DNA from: Butyrivibrio sp.
GTDB lineage: Bacteria > Bacillota > Clostridia > Lachnospirales > Lachnospiraceae
Assembly (NCBI GenBank): GCA_022486625.1
Contig: JAKVKH010000016.1
Span: forward strand, 1 to 64,000
Reading direction: 5' to 3'
DNA: 64,000 nucleotides
The translations under genes and the position numbers were made by a program. Positions 17,179 through 26,394 of the stretch are shown one piece after another; positions within the stretch are counted from its first letter, which is position 1; every line of letters begins with the position of its first letter. The notes under the pieces were generated by a model. The model did no database searches, was not told the origin of the DNA, and was given only the letters and a program-made list of their open reading frames with translations.

Positions 17179-19954
17179 AACCAATCTTACCGTGGGTATT
17201 CTGGCACATGTTGATGCCGGAAAAACCACTCTTTCCGAAGGCCTCCTCTATCTGTCCGGTGTGGTCCGGAAACAGGGCCGCGTAGACCATGGAGACGCCT
17301 TTCTGGATACTTATGACCTGGAGAAATCGCGTGGCATCACCATTTTTTCCAAACAGGCTGTACTGGAAGCCTTCGGAAAAAAACTGACACTGCTGGACAC
17401 TCCGGGCCATGCTGATTTTTCACCTGAAATGGAACGAACGCTCCAGGTACTTGATGCCGGAATTCTGGTCATCAGTGCTGCAGACGGCATAAACGGACAG
17501 GTACGGGTGCTCTGGCGTCTCCTGCAGCACTACAACGTACCTGTTTTTCTGTTCGTCAACAAAATGGATCAGCCGGGTGCTGACCATAACGCACTTTTGG
17601 CCCAGCTGAAGGACGGCCTTGACCGCCGCATCACCGATTTTTCGAATGCTGATGCCCTCTGGAATTCTGCCGAAAATGACAGTGCTTCTGAAAGTTTTCT
17701 GGAAGATGTCGCCGTCTGCGATGAATATCTTCTGACTGCATACCTTGCAGGGCAGAATCCCGATCTTTCTGATATCTCCCGACTGATTCAGAAACGGGAG
17801 CTCTTCCCGTGCTTTTTTGGCTCCGCCCTGAAAATGGAGGGTGTGGAACGCTTCCTGCGTGGTCTGTCCGCATGTATTCCGATTCCCACCTATCCGGACA
17901 AATTCGGCGCCCGCGTATTCAAAATTTCCCGTGATGACAGCGGCAAACGTCTGTCCTTTCTCAAAATCACAGGCGGCACACTGAAGGTACGCGACACCAT
18001 ACCGGAAAAGGTTGATCAGATCCGCATCTATTCCGGTGCCAGATTCAGTGCTGTTCAGGAAGCTCCTGCCGGCACCGTCTGCGCAGTCACGGGACTTTCT
18101 GACACACATGCAGGCGATGGTCTTGGGGCAGAACCTCCCTGCGAAGCTGAACTTCTGCAGCCGATTTTGAACTGCCGGATCCTTCTGACCAATGATGAAG
18201 ATCCTTTCCTGGTCTATCAGAATCTGAAGCTCCTTGAAGAGGAAGAACCGATGCTCCATATCACCCGTCAGGAAGAAACCGGGGATCTGTATGCGCAGGT
18301 CATGGGACGCGTCCAGATGGAAATTCTCCGGCATCTGATGCAGGAACGCTTCTCCATGTCAGTTGATTTCGGACCCGCCGCCATTGTTTACAGAGAGACC
18401 ATCGCCGCACCGGTGGAAGGCGTCGGACACTTCGAACCGCTCCGGCATTATGCGGAGGTTCATCTGCTGATGGAACCGACAGGCCCCGGAACCGGTCTTT
18501 CCTTTGCTGCGGACTGCTCTCCCGATCAGCTCGCTGTGAACTGGCAACGCCTTGTGCTGACGCACCTGGAGGAAAAGAAACATACAGGCGTACTGACCGG
18601 GTCTGAAATCACCGATATGAAAATCACGCTGATTGCAGGCCGTGCCAGCATCAAACACACCGAGGGCGGAGACTTCCGGCAGGCAACCTACCGCGCCGTT
18701 CGTCAGGGACTGATGATGGCAGACAGCATTCTTCTCGAGCCGGTACTCGACATCCGTCTGGAAGTGCCTTCTGAAAATCTCGGAAGGGCACTCACAGACC
18801 TGCAGCGTATGAGTGCCAGAACACTCCCGCCGGAAACAGCAGGCGGCAAGTCTGTTCTGACCGGTACCCTTCCCGCCGCCTGCCTTGGAAACTACGCCGA
18901 GGAAATTGTCTCCTATACCCGCGGGGAAGGCCACCTGAGTGTCTCCTTAAAAGGATATGAGCCCTGTCACAATCCGGAAGAAGTCATTGAGAACATCGGC
19001 TATCAGCCTGACCTTGATCCTGCAAGTCCTTCCTCCTCTGTCTTTTGTTCACACGGCGTCGGCACCATTATTCCGTGGGACCAGGTGCGCACTATGATGC
19101 ATGTGGACAGTGGCTGGAAACCCGTATACGAAGGAGTCTGCTCTGCTGACGGTGATCTTTCTGCGGATTCTGTTCTTGCAGAATACCGCACAGAAGATAT
19201 CCGCGCCTTTCGCGGCCGCGACAGCAGAAACCTTCAGGATCACCGTTCCTATGAAGAACGGGAACATGACTATCAGATGACAGAAAAAGAACTTTCTTCT
19301 ATTTTCGAACGCACCTATGGTCCCGTTAAGCCTCGCTATAATGCTTCAAAGGAGCGTAGCCGCACCTACGGCGCCGATTCTTCTGCAGCCGCAGATTCCG
19401 GTCAGAATACTCTGCCGGGCGGAGATCCGAAATATCAGGCATCTGCAAAAGCACATGAGTCGATATCCGAATATCTGCTGGTGGACGGTTATAATGTGCT
19501 CTACGCTTCAGAAGAACTGCATGAACTCGCCGTTAAGGATCTGAAAGCCGCCCGTGACAGACTGATGGACATTCTCTCTAATTTCCAGGGCTACCGGCGG
19601 GAAACCGTCATTCTGGTCTTTGATGCCTACCGCGTATCCGGCGGACAGGAAAAGGTTCTGAAGTATCATAACCTCGATGTCGTCTATACCAAAGAAGCTG
19701 AAACAGCCGACCAGTATATCGAAAAGGCCGCACATGACCTGCAGAAGAAACACCGCGTCACTGTTGCAACTTCTGATGGCGTAGAACAGGTCATCATCTA
19801 CGGTTCCGGTGCCTTGCGTCTGTCTGCACGTGATTTCTGGACGGAGATAAAAAATACGGAACAGAATATCCGGGATGAATACCTCTCACGCCAGTCAGCG
19901 CCGCTTAAGAATTATGCTGTTCCCTCACAAAAAGAGCCGGACCTCACCACATAA
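17171..19954 (+). CDS. Tet(M)-like translational GTPase fused to a C-terminal NYN nuclease-like domain
   Basis: A 927-residue fusion. Residues 1-650 are an EF-G/Tet(M)-type factor: AHVDAGKT (12-19), DTPGHADF (76-83), NKMD (130-133), GSALK, then domains II-V with FGPAAIVYRET and SHGVGTIIPWDQV. After a polar linker (about 690-765) comes a NYN/YacP-like domain: LLVDGYNVLY, LVFDAYRV, TADQYIEKAA and ATSDGVEQ hold the acidic residues of that PIN-like fold. Ribosomal protection proteins are about 640 residues and lack this domain. I infer a ribosome-binding GTPase that brings a possible RNase to ribosomes or rRNA, not a proven tetracycline-resistance gene. ATG 17171 follows AAAAGG and overlaps the metallophosphoesterase stop. 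A longer frame from 17099 is ruled out by that overlap. Confidence 0.85.
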   Translation: MNETNLTVGILAHVDAGKTTLSEGLLYLSGVVRKQGRVDHGDAFLDTYDLEKSRGITIFSKQAVLEAFGKKLTLLDTPGHADFSPEMERTLQVLDAGILVISAADGINGQVRVLWRLLQHYNVPVFLFVNKMDQPGADHNALLAQLKDGLDRRITDFSNADALWNSAENDSASESFLEDVAVCDEYLLTAYLAGQNPDLSDISRLIQKRELFPCFFGSALKMEGVERFLRGLSACIPIPTYPDKFGARVFKISRDDSGKRLSFLKITGGTLKVRDTIPEKVDQIRIYSGARFSAVQEAPAGTVCAVTGLSDTHAGDGLGAEPPCEAELLQPILNCRILLTNDEDPFLVYQNLKLLEEEEPMLHITRQEETGDLYAQVMGRVQMEILRHLMQERFSMSVDFGPAAIVYRETIAAPVEGVGHFEPLRHYAEVHLLMEPTGPGTGLSFAADCSPDQLAVNWQRLVLTHLEEKKHTGVLTGSEITDMKITLIAGRASIKHTEGGDFRQATYRAVRQGLMMADSILLEPVLDIRLEVPSENLGRALTDLQRMSARTLPPETAGGKSVLTGTLPAACLGNYAEEIVSYTRGEGHLSVSLKGYEPCHNPEEVIENIGYQPDLDPASPSSSVFCSHGVGTIIPWDQVRTMMHVDSGWKPVYEGVCSADGDLSADSVLAEYRTEDIRAFRGRDSRNLQDHRSYEEREHDYQMTEKELSSIFERTYGPVKPRYNASKERSRTYGADSSAAADSGQNTLPGGDPKYQASAKAHESISEYLLVDGYNVLYASEELHELAVKDLKAARDRLMDILSNFQGYRRETVILVFDAYRVSGGQEKVLKYHNLDVVYTKEAETADQYIEKAAHDLQKKHRVTVATSDGVEQVIIYGSGALRLSARDFWTEIKNTEQNIRDEYLSRQSAPLKNYAVPSQKEPDLTT

Positions 19955-20001
19955 AAAAGAGTTCCGAAGAACATTTCCTCTGCTCTCCGGAACTCTTTTT
20001 C
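19953..20001. terminator. Bidirectional rho-independent terminator
   Basis: AAAAGAGTTCCG (19955-19966) and CGGAACTCTTTT (19988-19999) form a 12-bp stem with A- and T-runs on both sides. It starts at the stop codon of the Tet(M)-like gene and also serves the convergent DUF1858 gene. Confidence 0.85.
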
Positions 20002-20016
20002 TGTATGAAAACCATA

Positions 20017-20358
20017 TCACTCTTTGTATGCTGCCAGTTTCTCATTCAATGCTGCACAGATTTCATCAGCATCAATGCCGTGTACTGCACATGCTTCGCC
20101 AAGGGACTCCATCTGGGAAGCCGGACAGAAGATACACTCCATGCCGCAGTCCATCAGGAACTGTGCTGCTGACGGGTGCTTGCTGATGATCTGACCTACC
20201 AGCATGTCTGTGGTTACTTCTTCATCGCTTCCTGCTTCTGTATTTTCAGTATTCTCATTTGCCTTTGTATTTTCTTCCATCTTTATTTCCTCTTCTTTCG
20301 CTGTATTGTCTGTATTCTTTGCGGCATCTTCGCCAAATAAAATTTCTCTCAGACTCAT
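20017..20358 (-). CDS. DUF1858 domain protein
   Basis: A 113-residue protein. Residues 1-45 are acidic and low in complexity (many Glu, Asn, Thr). Residues 47-113 form a DUF1858 domain: VTTDMLVGQIISKHPSAAQF, MDCGMECIFCPAS with two Cys, then ESLGEACAVHGIDADEICAALN. The domain resembles the N-terminal part of ScdA/RIC iron-sulphur repair proteins and appears in small redox or hybrid-cluster-linked proteins; its task here is unknown. ATG at 20358 was chosen because TGGAGG lies six bases upstream. The acidic leader is unusual. Confidence 0.75.
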   Translation of the reverse strand: MSLREILFGEDAAKNTDNTAKEEEIKMEENTKANENTENTEAGSDEEVTTDMLVGQIISKHPSAAQFLMDCGMECIFCPASQMESLGEACAVHGIDADEICAALNEKLAAYKE

Positions 20359-20463
20359 TTTTTCCTCCATACCGTCACTGGTTCTGTTTCCGTTCTCAGG
20401 AGCATTTTATACCAGTCTGTTAGCATATCGCAACATAAATGAATGAAATTTTATAAATATTTC

Positions 20464-21489
20464 TCAAACTGTAACTTCACCGGCCAGAACTTTTTTATAA
20501 TCCTCATAGTTTTTCCGAAGCAGTTCCGGGGTATTCAGTTCGTATGGACACCTGCTCACACACCTGCGGCAGTTCAGACATCCTTCAATCTTCTTCATCT
20601 CGGCCTGCATCTCTTCAGACAGCCAGTGCTTCGATGGTGCCCTTCTGAGCATCAGTGACATTCTGGCACAGTTATTGATCTGAATTCCGGCAGGACACGG
20701 CATACAATAACCGCAGCCTCTGCAGAAATCACCCGCCAGCTCATTTTTTTCCTTTTCAATAAAATCTGTAATCTCGGGCGTCATGGACGGTGTTTCATTC
20801 ATAAAGGAAAGCCATTCTTCAAGTTCTGTTTCCCTCTGCACACCCCAGATCGGGAGCACATTATCGAACTGTGTCATAAATGCCATTGCCGGCTTCGACT
20901 GATTGATCAGACCGCCTGCAAGACCCTTCATGGCAATAAATCCCATATCTGCAGCCGCACAGCGCCTTACCAGTTCGATTTCCTTCTCTGATGACAGATA
21001 GCTGAACGGGAACTGCAGCGTTTCATAAAGTCCCGTTTCCACTGCATCAAAGGCAACCTGCAGTTTATGTGCGGTAATGCCGATATGACGGATTTTTCCC
21101 TGCTTTTTGGCTTCCAGCATACATTCATACATCCCGGTTCCGTCTCCCGGACGATATGCACGGTCTGCGCAGTGAAACTGATAGATATCCACATAATCCG
21201 TTTTCAGGTTATGAAGTGAAGTTTCCAGATCCTTCCGGAAGGCCTCCGGCGTTTTTGCTCCGGTCTTGGTGGCAATATGAATCTGCTCCCGCATTCTTTC
21301 AAACGCATTGCCGATTTTCTCTTCACTGTCGCTATATGCTCTTGCCGTGTCAAAAAATCTCATGCCGCCTTCATATGCACGGCGCAGAAGCTTTACTGCC
21401 AGCTCCATGTCATCTCTTTGTACCGGAAGTGCGCCGAAAGCATTCTGCGGTACGGTAATGCCGGTACTTCCCAGTGTGATCTGCTTCAT
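20464..21489 (-). CDS. Aldo/keto reductase with C-terminal 4Fe-4S ferredoxin-like domain
   Basis: A 341-residue enzyme. Residues 1-240 form an aldo/keto reductase barrel with the catalytic set: Asp and Tyr in FFDTARAYSDSEEKIG, Lys in IHIATKTGA and His in IYQFHCADR. Residues 255-320 carry CRGCGYCMPCP and CLNCRRCVSRCP, enough Cys for two iron-sulphur clusters. Such fusions are common in anaerobes; substrates are mostly unknown. The gene lies 53 bases downstream of the alpha-galactosidase on the same strand, so it may act on a sugar-derived carbonyl, but that is inference from position only. Confidence 0.86.
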   Translation of the reverse strand: MKQITLGSTGITVPQNAFGALPVQRDDMELAVKLLRRAYEGGMRFFDTARAYSDSEEKIGNAFERMREQIHIATKTGAKTPEAFRKDLETSLHNLKTDYVDIYQFHCADRAYRPGDGTGMYECMLEAKKQGKIRHIGITAHKLQVAFDAVETGLYETLQFPFSYLSSEKEIELVRRCAAADMGFIAMKGLAGGLINQSKPAMAFMTQFDNVLPIWGVQRETELEEWLSFMNETPSMTPEITDFIEKEKNELAGDFCRGCGYCMPCPAGIQINNCARMSLMLRRAPSKHWLSEEMQAEMKKIEGCLNCRRCVSRCPYELNTPELLRKNYEDYKKVLAGEVTV

Positions 21490-21542
21490 TCATAGCCTCC
21501 CTTACTCCTGCCTCGTCGTGCTCTGTCAGAATCTGTGCCGTT

Positions 21543-23966
21543 TTACCTGAGTGCCTCAAGCAGATAGATTCTGCTGTCTCCGCTGCGACACACCCTGACT
21601 CCGCCATCATTTCCGAATCCGGTTCCTGCATAGAAAGGTTTCAGGCGTACCCCGCAACCGTTTAGAACACAACCGGAAACCGTCATGTTTTCCTCTTCAT
21701 TATGAATCGTAACGAAGCGATTGGCAATATCATGCATAATGCCGTCCTGTTTTACATGTACCGGCAGATCCATGCTGTTAATAAGACTTCCGAAATCCTT
21801 GAGTGCCACATTTACATAGCGGTTTGTCAGATGATATGCTGCATCCGTATTCATTCCTCTTGCCGTCAGTGTTACCGTATCCCGGTTCGGTCTGCTTTCA
21901 CGTCTGAATATCATGACTGCCGCACGGCTGCCATCTTTTTCCGTGGCCATCCATCTGTCTTTTTCCAGTCTGTAATAATCGCCGAACTGGAAGACATGAC
22001 GCCACTCCTTATAAAAGGCCACCTGATCTGCAATTTCCTTTTTCTCTGCATCTGACAGATCACACAGATTCAGTTCATAGCCAAGGCACCCGAATGCCGC
22101 AACCTCAAACCGTGTCTCCAGCGGGCTACGGTTGAGCGTCTGGTGATTCGGGCTGGCAGATACATGTGCACCGATCGTGGAAGCAGGATAGCCATAGCTA
22201 TAGCCATGCTGTATATCGATGCGGCAGACGGCATCCGTATCATCGCTGCCCCAGATCTGCGGGAAATAGCATAAAATACCAAGGTCAAAGCGATTTCCGC
22301 CTGATGAACATCCTTCAAACAAAATATCCGGGAAGCGTTTGGTCAGCTCATCCATGCAATGATACAGGCCGCAGACATAACGATGTGAAACCTCCTGCTG
22401 CCTGTCCGCATCCAGCGCCTGTGAATAAGTGTCACTGAAAATACGGTTCATATCCCATTTCACATAGGTAATATTACCACTGGAAAAGACCTTGCTCATG
22501 GCATCAATCACATACTGCTGTACTTCACTTCTTGTCAGATCGAGCAGCATCTGATTTCGTCCCTGGGAATGTGCATGTCCCGGAACTCTGATCGCCCAGT
22601 CAGGATGCGCCCGGAACAGGTCACTGTCTTCATTTAACATTTCCGGCTCTACCCAGATTCCGAACATCATGCCGAGTGCATTTATCTTTTCTGAAAGGCC
22701 CTTAAGACCATCCGGCAGTTTCTTCAGATTTTCTGTCCAGTCGCCAAGCGATCTGTGATCATCATCTCTCTGGCCGAACCAGCCGTCATCAAGGACGAAC
22801 AGTTCGATTCCTGCACTCTTTGCAGCCTTTGCAAGATTTAACAGACTGGCCTGTGTAAATTTAAAATAGGACGCCTCCCAGCTGTTCACCAGAATCGGGC
22901 GCTCTCTGTCTCTCCAGCTTCCGCGTACAATATGCTTTCGTACAAAATCATGCATATGACGGCTCATTCCATTCATGCCTTCATCCGACCATGTCATGAC
23001 CGCTTCCGGTGCTTCAAAATGCTCTCCGCCATGAAGCTTCCATGAAAATCCCGTCGGCTGTATTCCGCACACAAAGCGGCTCTTGTCATATCCGTTTGAA
23101 GAAAGAGCTTCATAGTGATTACCGCTGTATATAAGGTTCATGCCGTAGCACTCGCCCTGATCCTCTGTTGTTTCTTCTCTGCTGATCATAACAAACGGAT
23201 TGGATCTGCTGCCGGACTCCCCTGCCACAAGTTCTTCATTTACCACTTTTCCTGCTGTGCACAGCGCATCACTGCGCTGCATCTCATCTGCCCATCTGCC
23301 ATGGAAAGAGGTGAAACGATACCCGCTGTCATGAAAATCTATCTGCGTACTCATCAGCCTGTTCAGCGTAATGCCGCTGTCTTCCTGTGCGCCATCATAA
23401 ATGATACAGGCACTTCTGGTAATGACATCACAGTCCGGATATACCGTATAGATCAGTTCCAGATGTACGCCGTAACCATGATCATACATGGTCACTGTCA
23501 GCTGCTGCACCGAATCTGCACCCTGATCTGTTCCGTCATCATAGGATCCGGGGAGTGTTTCAAGCGGCTTTCTGCCCTCTGTAATTTCCGCCTTTTCAAA
23601 AAGGAAATCGCAGGTTGAAGAACCATCCTGATGAGTAATTTCCACAAACGGATCTCTGATATCTCCCTTTCCGAAGGAAGACATCTCAAGACACAGATCC
23701 TCAAGGCACAGATTTGTATGTGCCTGATCATAGGCAATCATATTTCCGCCGCCATATATGTGTTTTTCCCGAAGTGCTTCTTCGAACTGAGACAGCATTT
23801 CTCCGGTATCCTGCGCGGCATTTTCGGCCAGACTTTCATATACCTGCCTGCTCAACAGAGATCTCCCGTAATGCAGATGCTCCGGATGCCCCGATGGCAG
23901 AATATGAAACAGCCATGACGTATGCGGCGTCTGAAGCAGGAAAATATTATTTTTTCTGACAATCAT
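21543..23966 (-). CDS. GH36 alpha-galactosidase
   Basis: An 807-residue enzyme without signal peptide, so probably cytoplasmic, cleaving alpha-1,6-galactosides such as raffinose or melibiose taken up by the cell. The N-terminal beta domain has the family segment HYGRSL. In the barrel FVLDDGWFG, YVKWDMNRIFSD (nucleophile Asp after Lys-Trp) and CSSGGNRFDLG precede WGSDDTDAVCR, which contains the acid/base Asp. The C-terminal beta domain ends with RIYLLEALR. It is somewhat longer than typical GH36 (about 730). AAGGGG precedes ATG. A TetR regulator gene ends 32 bases upstream and an aldo/keto reductase follows, making a likely three-gene operon. No dedicated transporter is adjacent. Confidence 0.93.
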   Translation of the reverse strand: MIVRKNNIFLLQTPHTSWLFHILPSGHPEHLHYGRSLLSRQVYESLAENAAQDTGEMLSQFEEALREKHIYGGGNMIAYDQAHTNLCLEDLCLEMSSFGKGDIRDPFVEITHQDGSSTCDFLFEKAEITEGRKPLETLPGSYDDGTDQGADSVQQLTVTMYDHGYGVHLELIYTVYPDCDVITRSACIIYDGAQEDSGITLNRLMSTQIDFHDSGYRFTSFHGRWADEMQRSDALCTAGKVVNEELVAGESGSRSNPFVMISREETTEDQGECYGMNLIYSGNHYEALSSNGYDKSRFVCGIQPTGFSWKLHGGEHFEAPEAVMTWSDEGMNGMSRHMHDFVRKHIVRGSWRDRERPILVNSWEASYFKFTQASLLNLAKAAKSAGIELFVLDDGWFGQRDDDHRSLGDWTENLKKLPDGLKGLSEKINALGMMFGIWVEPEMLNEDSDLFRAHPDWAIRVPGHAHSQGRNQMLLDLTRSEVQQYVIDAMSKVFSSGNITYVKWDMNRIFSDTYSQALDADRQQEVSHRYVCGLYHCMDELTKRFPDILFEGCSSGGNRFDLGILCYFPQIWGSDDTDAVCRIDIQHGYSYGYPASTIGAHVSASPNHQTLNRSPLETRFEVAAFGCLGYELNLCDLSDAEKKEIADQVAFYKEWRHVFQFGDYYRLEKDRWMATEKDGSRAAVMIFRRESRPNRDTVTLTARGMNTDAAYHLTNRYVNVALKDFGSLINSMDLPVHVKQDGIMHDIANRFVTIHNEEENMTVSGCVLNGCGVRLKPFYAGTGFGNDGGVRVCRSGDSRIYLLEALR

Positions 23967-23998
23967 GTTAACCCCTTTCCTTGCAGTTCAAAGTAAAT

Positions 23999-24574
23999 TC
24001 ATGCCAGATTCTCTCTGGCAGTGATTCCATTCATGATAATATCCACCATAATCTGCAATGCATCATTATATTCAATCTTTCCTTCAATCAGTGCATCTGA
24101 GCTTAAAAATTTCTCAATAGAAGCCTCAACCATCGCCTTTAATACCGCAATAGACATCTTACGGATTGTTCCTTCTTTCATTCCCTGTTCTACCAGATTG
24201 ATGGTATTTTCCCAGTCACTTTCAAGTCTTTTTTCAATTTTGGCATAGGTAGCCGGATATTTATCTTTCAACTGATAAATCATGCGGAAATCAATGTTTT
24301 TATAGTTTTCAGGAAGTGCAATCAGAATTCTGGATACTTTTTCCACCGTACCCAGTGAACTGTCTGACATAATTCTCGCTTCGCTTTCTTTAATTGAAGA
24401 AAAACAGAAATCCACCATATGATCAAACAGCTGTTCTTTATCTTCATATTCTTTATATATCGTTTTTTTACTCATATGAAGATCTTTTGCAATATCATCC
24501 ATTGTAAACTTCAATCCTCTTTTATTAAATTCCACAATGACAGTTTCCATGATTTTCTTTTGCGTTTCGTTCAT
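23999..24574 (-). CDS. TetR/AcrR family regulator
   Basis: A 191-residue protein with a TetR-type HTH at 5-50: KKIMETVIVEFNKRGLKFTM, DDIAKDLHMSKKTIYKEYED and KEQLFDHMV. The C-terminal part is helical with no recognisable ligand signature. It is the first gene of an apparent operon with the alpha-galactosidase and aldo/keto reductase. TetR proteins usually repress their own promoter, and an 18-bp palindrome 40 bases upstream of the start (24614-24631) is a good operator candidate. A TetR repressor directing an alpha-galactosidase is less usual than AraC or LacI control. Confidence 0.85.
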   Translation of the reverse strand: MNETQKKIMETVIVEFNKRGLKFTMDDIAKDLHMSKKTIYKEYEDKEQLFDHMVDFCFSSIKESEARIMSDSSLGTVEKVSRILIALPENYKNIDFRMIYQLKDKYPATYAKIEKRLESDWENTINLVEQGMKEGTIRKMSIAVLKAMVEASIEKFLSSDALIEGKIEYNDALQIMVDIIMNGITARENLA

Positions 24575-24613
24575 TATTAGTATTGCCTTTCCCTCTCAAA
24601 AGTTATTTTTTCC

Positions 24614-24631
24614 AAGTTTCCGTGGAAACTT
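24614..24631. promoter_or_regulatory. Candidate TetR operator palindrome
   Basis: AAGTTTCC-GT-GGAAACTT is a perfect inverted repeat of eight-base arms, extendable with one mismatch. It sits between the likely promoter region and the start of the TetR gene. A further GTTTCCA half-site is at about 24646-24652. Binding by the TetR protein is inference. Confidence 0.5.
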
Positions 24632-24685
24632 TGGCTATATATATCGTTTCCATTTTAGCATCAGTATATACAAATTGGAACATAC

Positions 24686-24725
24686 AAAAATAGACAAATT
24701 CAAAAATGTGAATTTGTCTATTTTT
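24686..24725. terminator. AT-rich 16-bp inverted repeat, probably the pepD terminator
   Basis: AAAAATAGACAAATTC (24686-24701) and GAATTTGTCTATTTTT (24710-24725) are perfect complements around an eight-base loop. It lies 46 bases past the pepD stop and ends in a T-run on either strand. Because the stem is poor in GC and near the TetR promoter, a role as a second operator is an alternative. Confidence 0.5.
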
Positions 24726-24770
24726 AACATATATAAATAAGCTATGTCCCGGAAACGGGCTCCTTAAAAT

Positions 24771-26219
24771 TTATAAGTCCTGAAGTACAGCCTTTACATA
24801 TTCCCAGGTTCTCTTTGTAGATGATACAGAAAGCTTCTCACCGGTCGTATGAATATCCTGCATATCCGGTCCGATGGAAATACAGTCCAGTCCGTTTATC
24901 TTTTCACCGAACAATCCACATTCCACACCTGCATGAATTGCGACTACCTTTGGTTCTTTCGCATATAGTTTCCGGTATACCTTCACCATATGTGTACGCA
25001 GCTCTGAATCCTGTTTATACGCCCATCCCGGATATGCACCGGTAACTTCATGATGTCCGCCAAATGCCTCCGTAATGATCTGAAGCCTGCGGAAGAGGAA
25101 ATTCTTGGATGCTTCCACACTGCTTCGCACTGAAAACTCCAGCGTCAGAAGTTCTTTATCCAGCGTCATGATACCAAGATTAAGCGACGTTTCCACCAGT
25201 CCCTCAATTGCTGCACTCATCGCCTGTACACCGTTCGGAAGCGAGCAGATCAGTCCTGCCGTCCGCTTCATGGAAGTCTCATCCAGACAGTCAAAGGTTC
25301 CCTTGCCTGTTGCAGTGCAGGTGAATTTCACGTTGGGATCCTTGAGTTCGAGTTCTGTACGGACATCTGCTTCTGATGCCTTTACAGCAGCTATCAGCTG
25401 GTCCTGCGCTACTTCTTCCGGAAGAACGATTACTGCCTTTGCGCTTCTTGGAATCGCATTGTCCGCAACACCGCCTTCAAGCTCCACTGCAGAAAAATCA
25501 ATTTTCTTACGCAGCTCCATGAACAGTCTGCCCATCAGGACATTGGCATTGCCGCGCCCCTTGATGATCATTTCTCCAGAGTGTCCTCCCAGAAGACCTG
25601 TAATCTCTATTTCATAGGAAGTTCCGCTTCTTCTGATTCTGTTGACAGGAAGATAACTGTGGAATCTGCCACCGCCTGCGCAGCTGGTCAGAAGTACGCC
25701 TTCTTCCTCATTATCCATATTCAGAAGTTTCCTGCCTTTAAGGCCTGACAGATCAATTGCACGTGCGCCGTCCATGCCGGTCTCCTCGTTGGTCGTAATG
25801 ACCACTTCAAGCGGCGGATGCGCGATAGTATCTGAATCCAGAATTGCCAGACAATATGCCACAGCTATACCGTCATCTCCACCAAGGCTGGTGCCTTCTG
25901 CCCAGACGTATTCGCCGTCTGTTTTCACGCGAAGCGGATCCTTTTTCATATCAATATCCGTTCCCGAATCACTGACTGCCACCATGTCCATATGACCCTG
26001 CAAAATGATGGGTTCATGGTCTTTATAGCCCTTGCTGCCGCCCTTTCTGATGATAACATTCAGTTCTTTATCCTGGATTACCTCCAGATTTCTGTCCTTT
26101 GCAAATTTTACAAGATAATCACTGATCTGCTGCAGATTACCCGAACCATGGGGGATCTGACAGATTTCTTCAAAAAAGCGGAACACCTCTTTCGGTTCCA
26201 GCTGTTCCAGTACTGCCAT
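24771..26219 (-). CDS. pepD: Aminoacyl-histidine dipeptidase (M20 family, PepD)
   Basis: A 482-residue cytoplasmic zinc dipeptidase that splits Xaa-His and other dipeptides. The metal-site motifs are QGHMDMVA (first His and Asp), GGDDGIAVA (bridging Asp), NEETGMDGA (catalytic Glu-Glu), LLNMDNEEEG, and the late His in AIHAGVECGLFG. A lid/dimer domain lies at about 205-390. The length matches PepD (about 485). ATG at 26219 was chosen because AAAGGAG is correctly spaced; the longer frame adds seven residues. It appears monocistronic. Confidence 0.92.
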   Translation of the reverse strand: MAVLEQLEPKEVFRFFEEICQIPHGSGNLQQISDYLVKFAKDRNLEVIQDKELNVIIRKGGSKGYKDHEPIILQGHMDMVAVSDSGTDIDMKKDPLRVKTDGEYVWAEGTSLGGDDGIAVAYCLAILDSDTIAHPPLEVVITTNEETGMDGARAIDLSGLKGRKLLNMDNEEEGVLLTSCAGGGRFHSYLPVNRIRRSGTSYEIEITGLLGGHSGEMIIKGRGNANVLMGRLFMELRKKIDFSAVELEGGVADNAIPRSAKAVIVLPEEVAQDQLIAAVKASEADVRTELELKDPNVKFTCTATGKGTFDCLDETSMKRTAGLICSLPNGVQAMSAAIEGLVETSLNLGIMTLDKELLTLEFSVRSSVEASKNFLFRRLQIITEAFGGHHEVTGAYPGWAYKQDSELRTHMVKVYRKLYAKEPKVVAIHAGVECGLFGEKINGLDCISIGPDMQDIHTTGEKLSVSSTKRTWEYVKAVLQDL

Positions 26220-26394
26220 AGCGGCTCCTTTCCATAACAAACGTAAACGGTACAGGCAACCGATGGCCTGCTGCCGTCTTACTGTTTCTTCTGTTCATTT
26301 TTCCATTCAATGTGTACTGAAGGGAACTCTTATTATAGATCAATGTTTTACATAATTCCACATTCTCCGCAGAATTTATCTGACTGATCCCATT

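Noticed and set aside
17171-19954. Tetracycline-resistance gene tet(M)
   Set aside because: The GTPase part resembles Tet(M), but the fused NYN domain and chromosomal operon with a phosphoesterase point to a housekeeping or stress factor. No mobile element flanks it.
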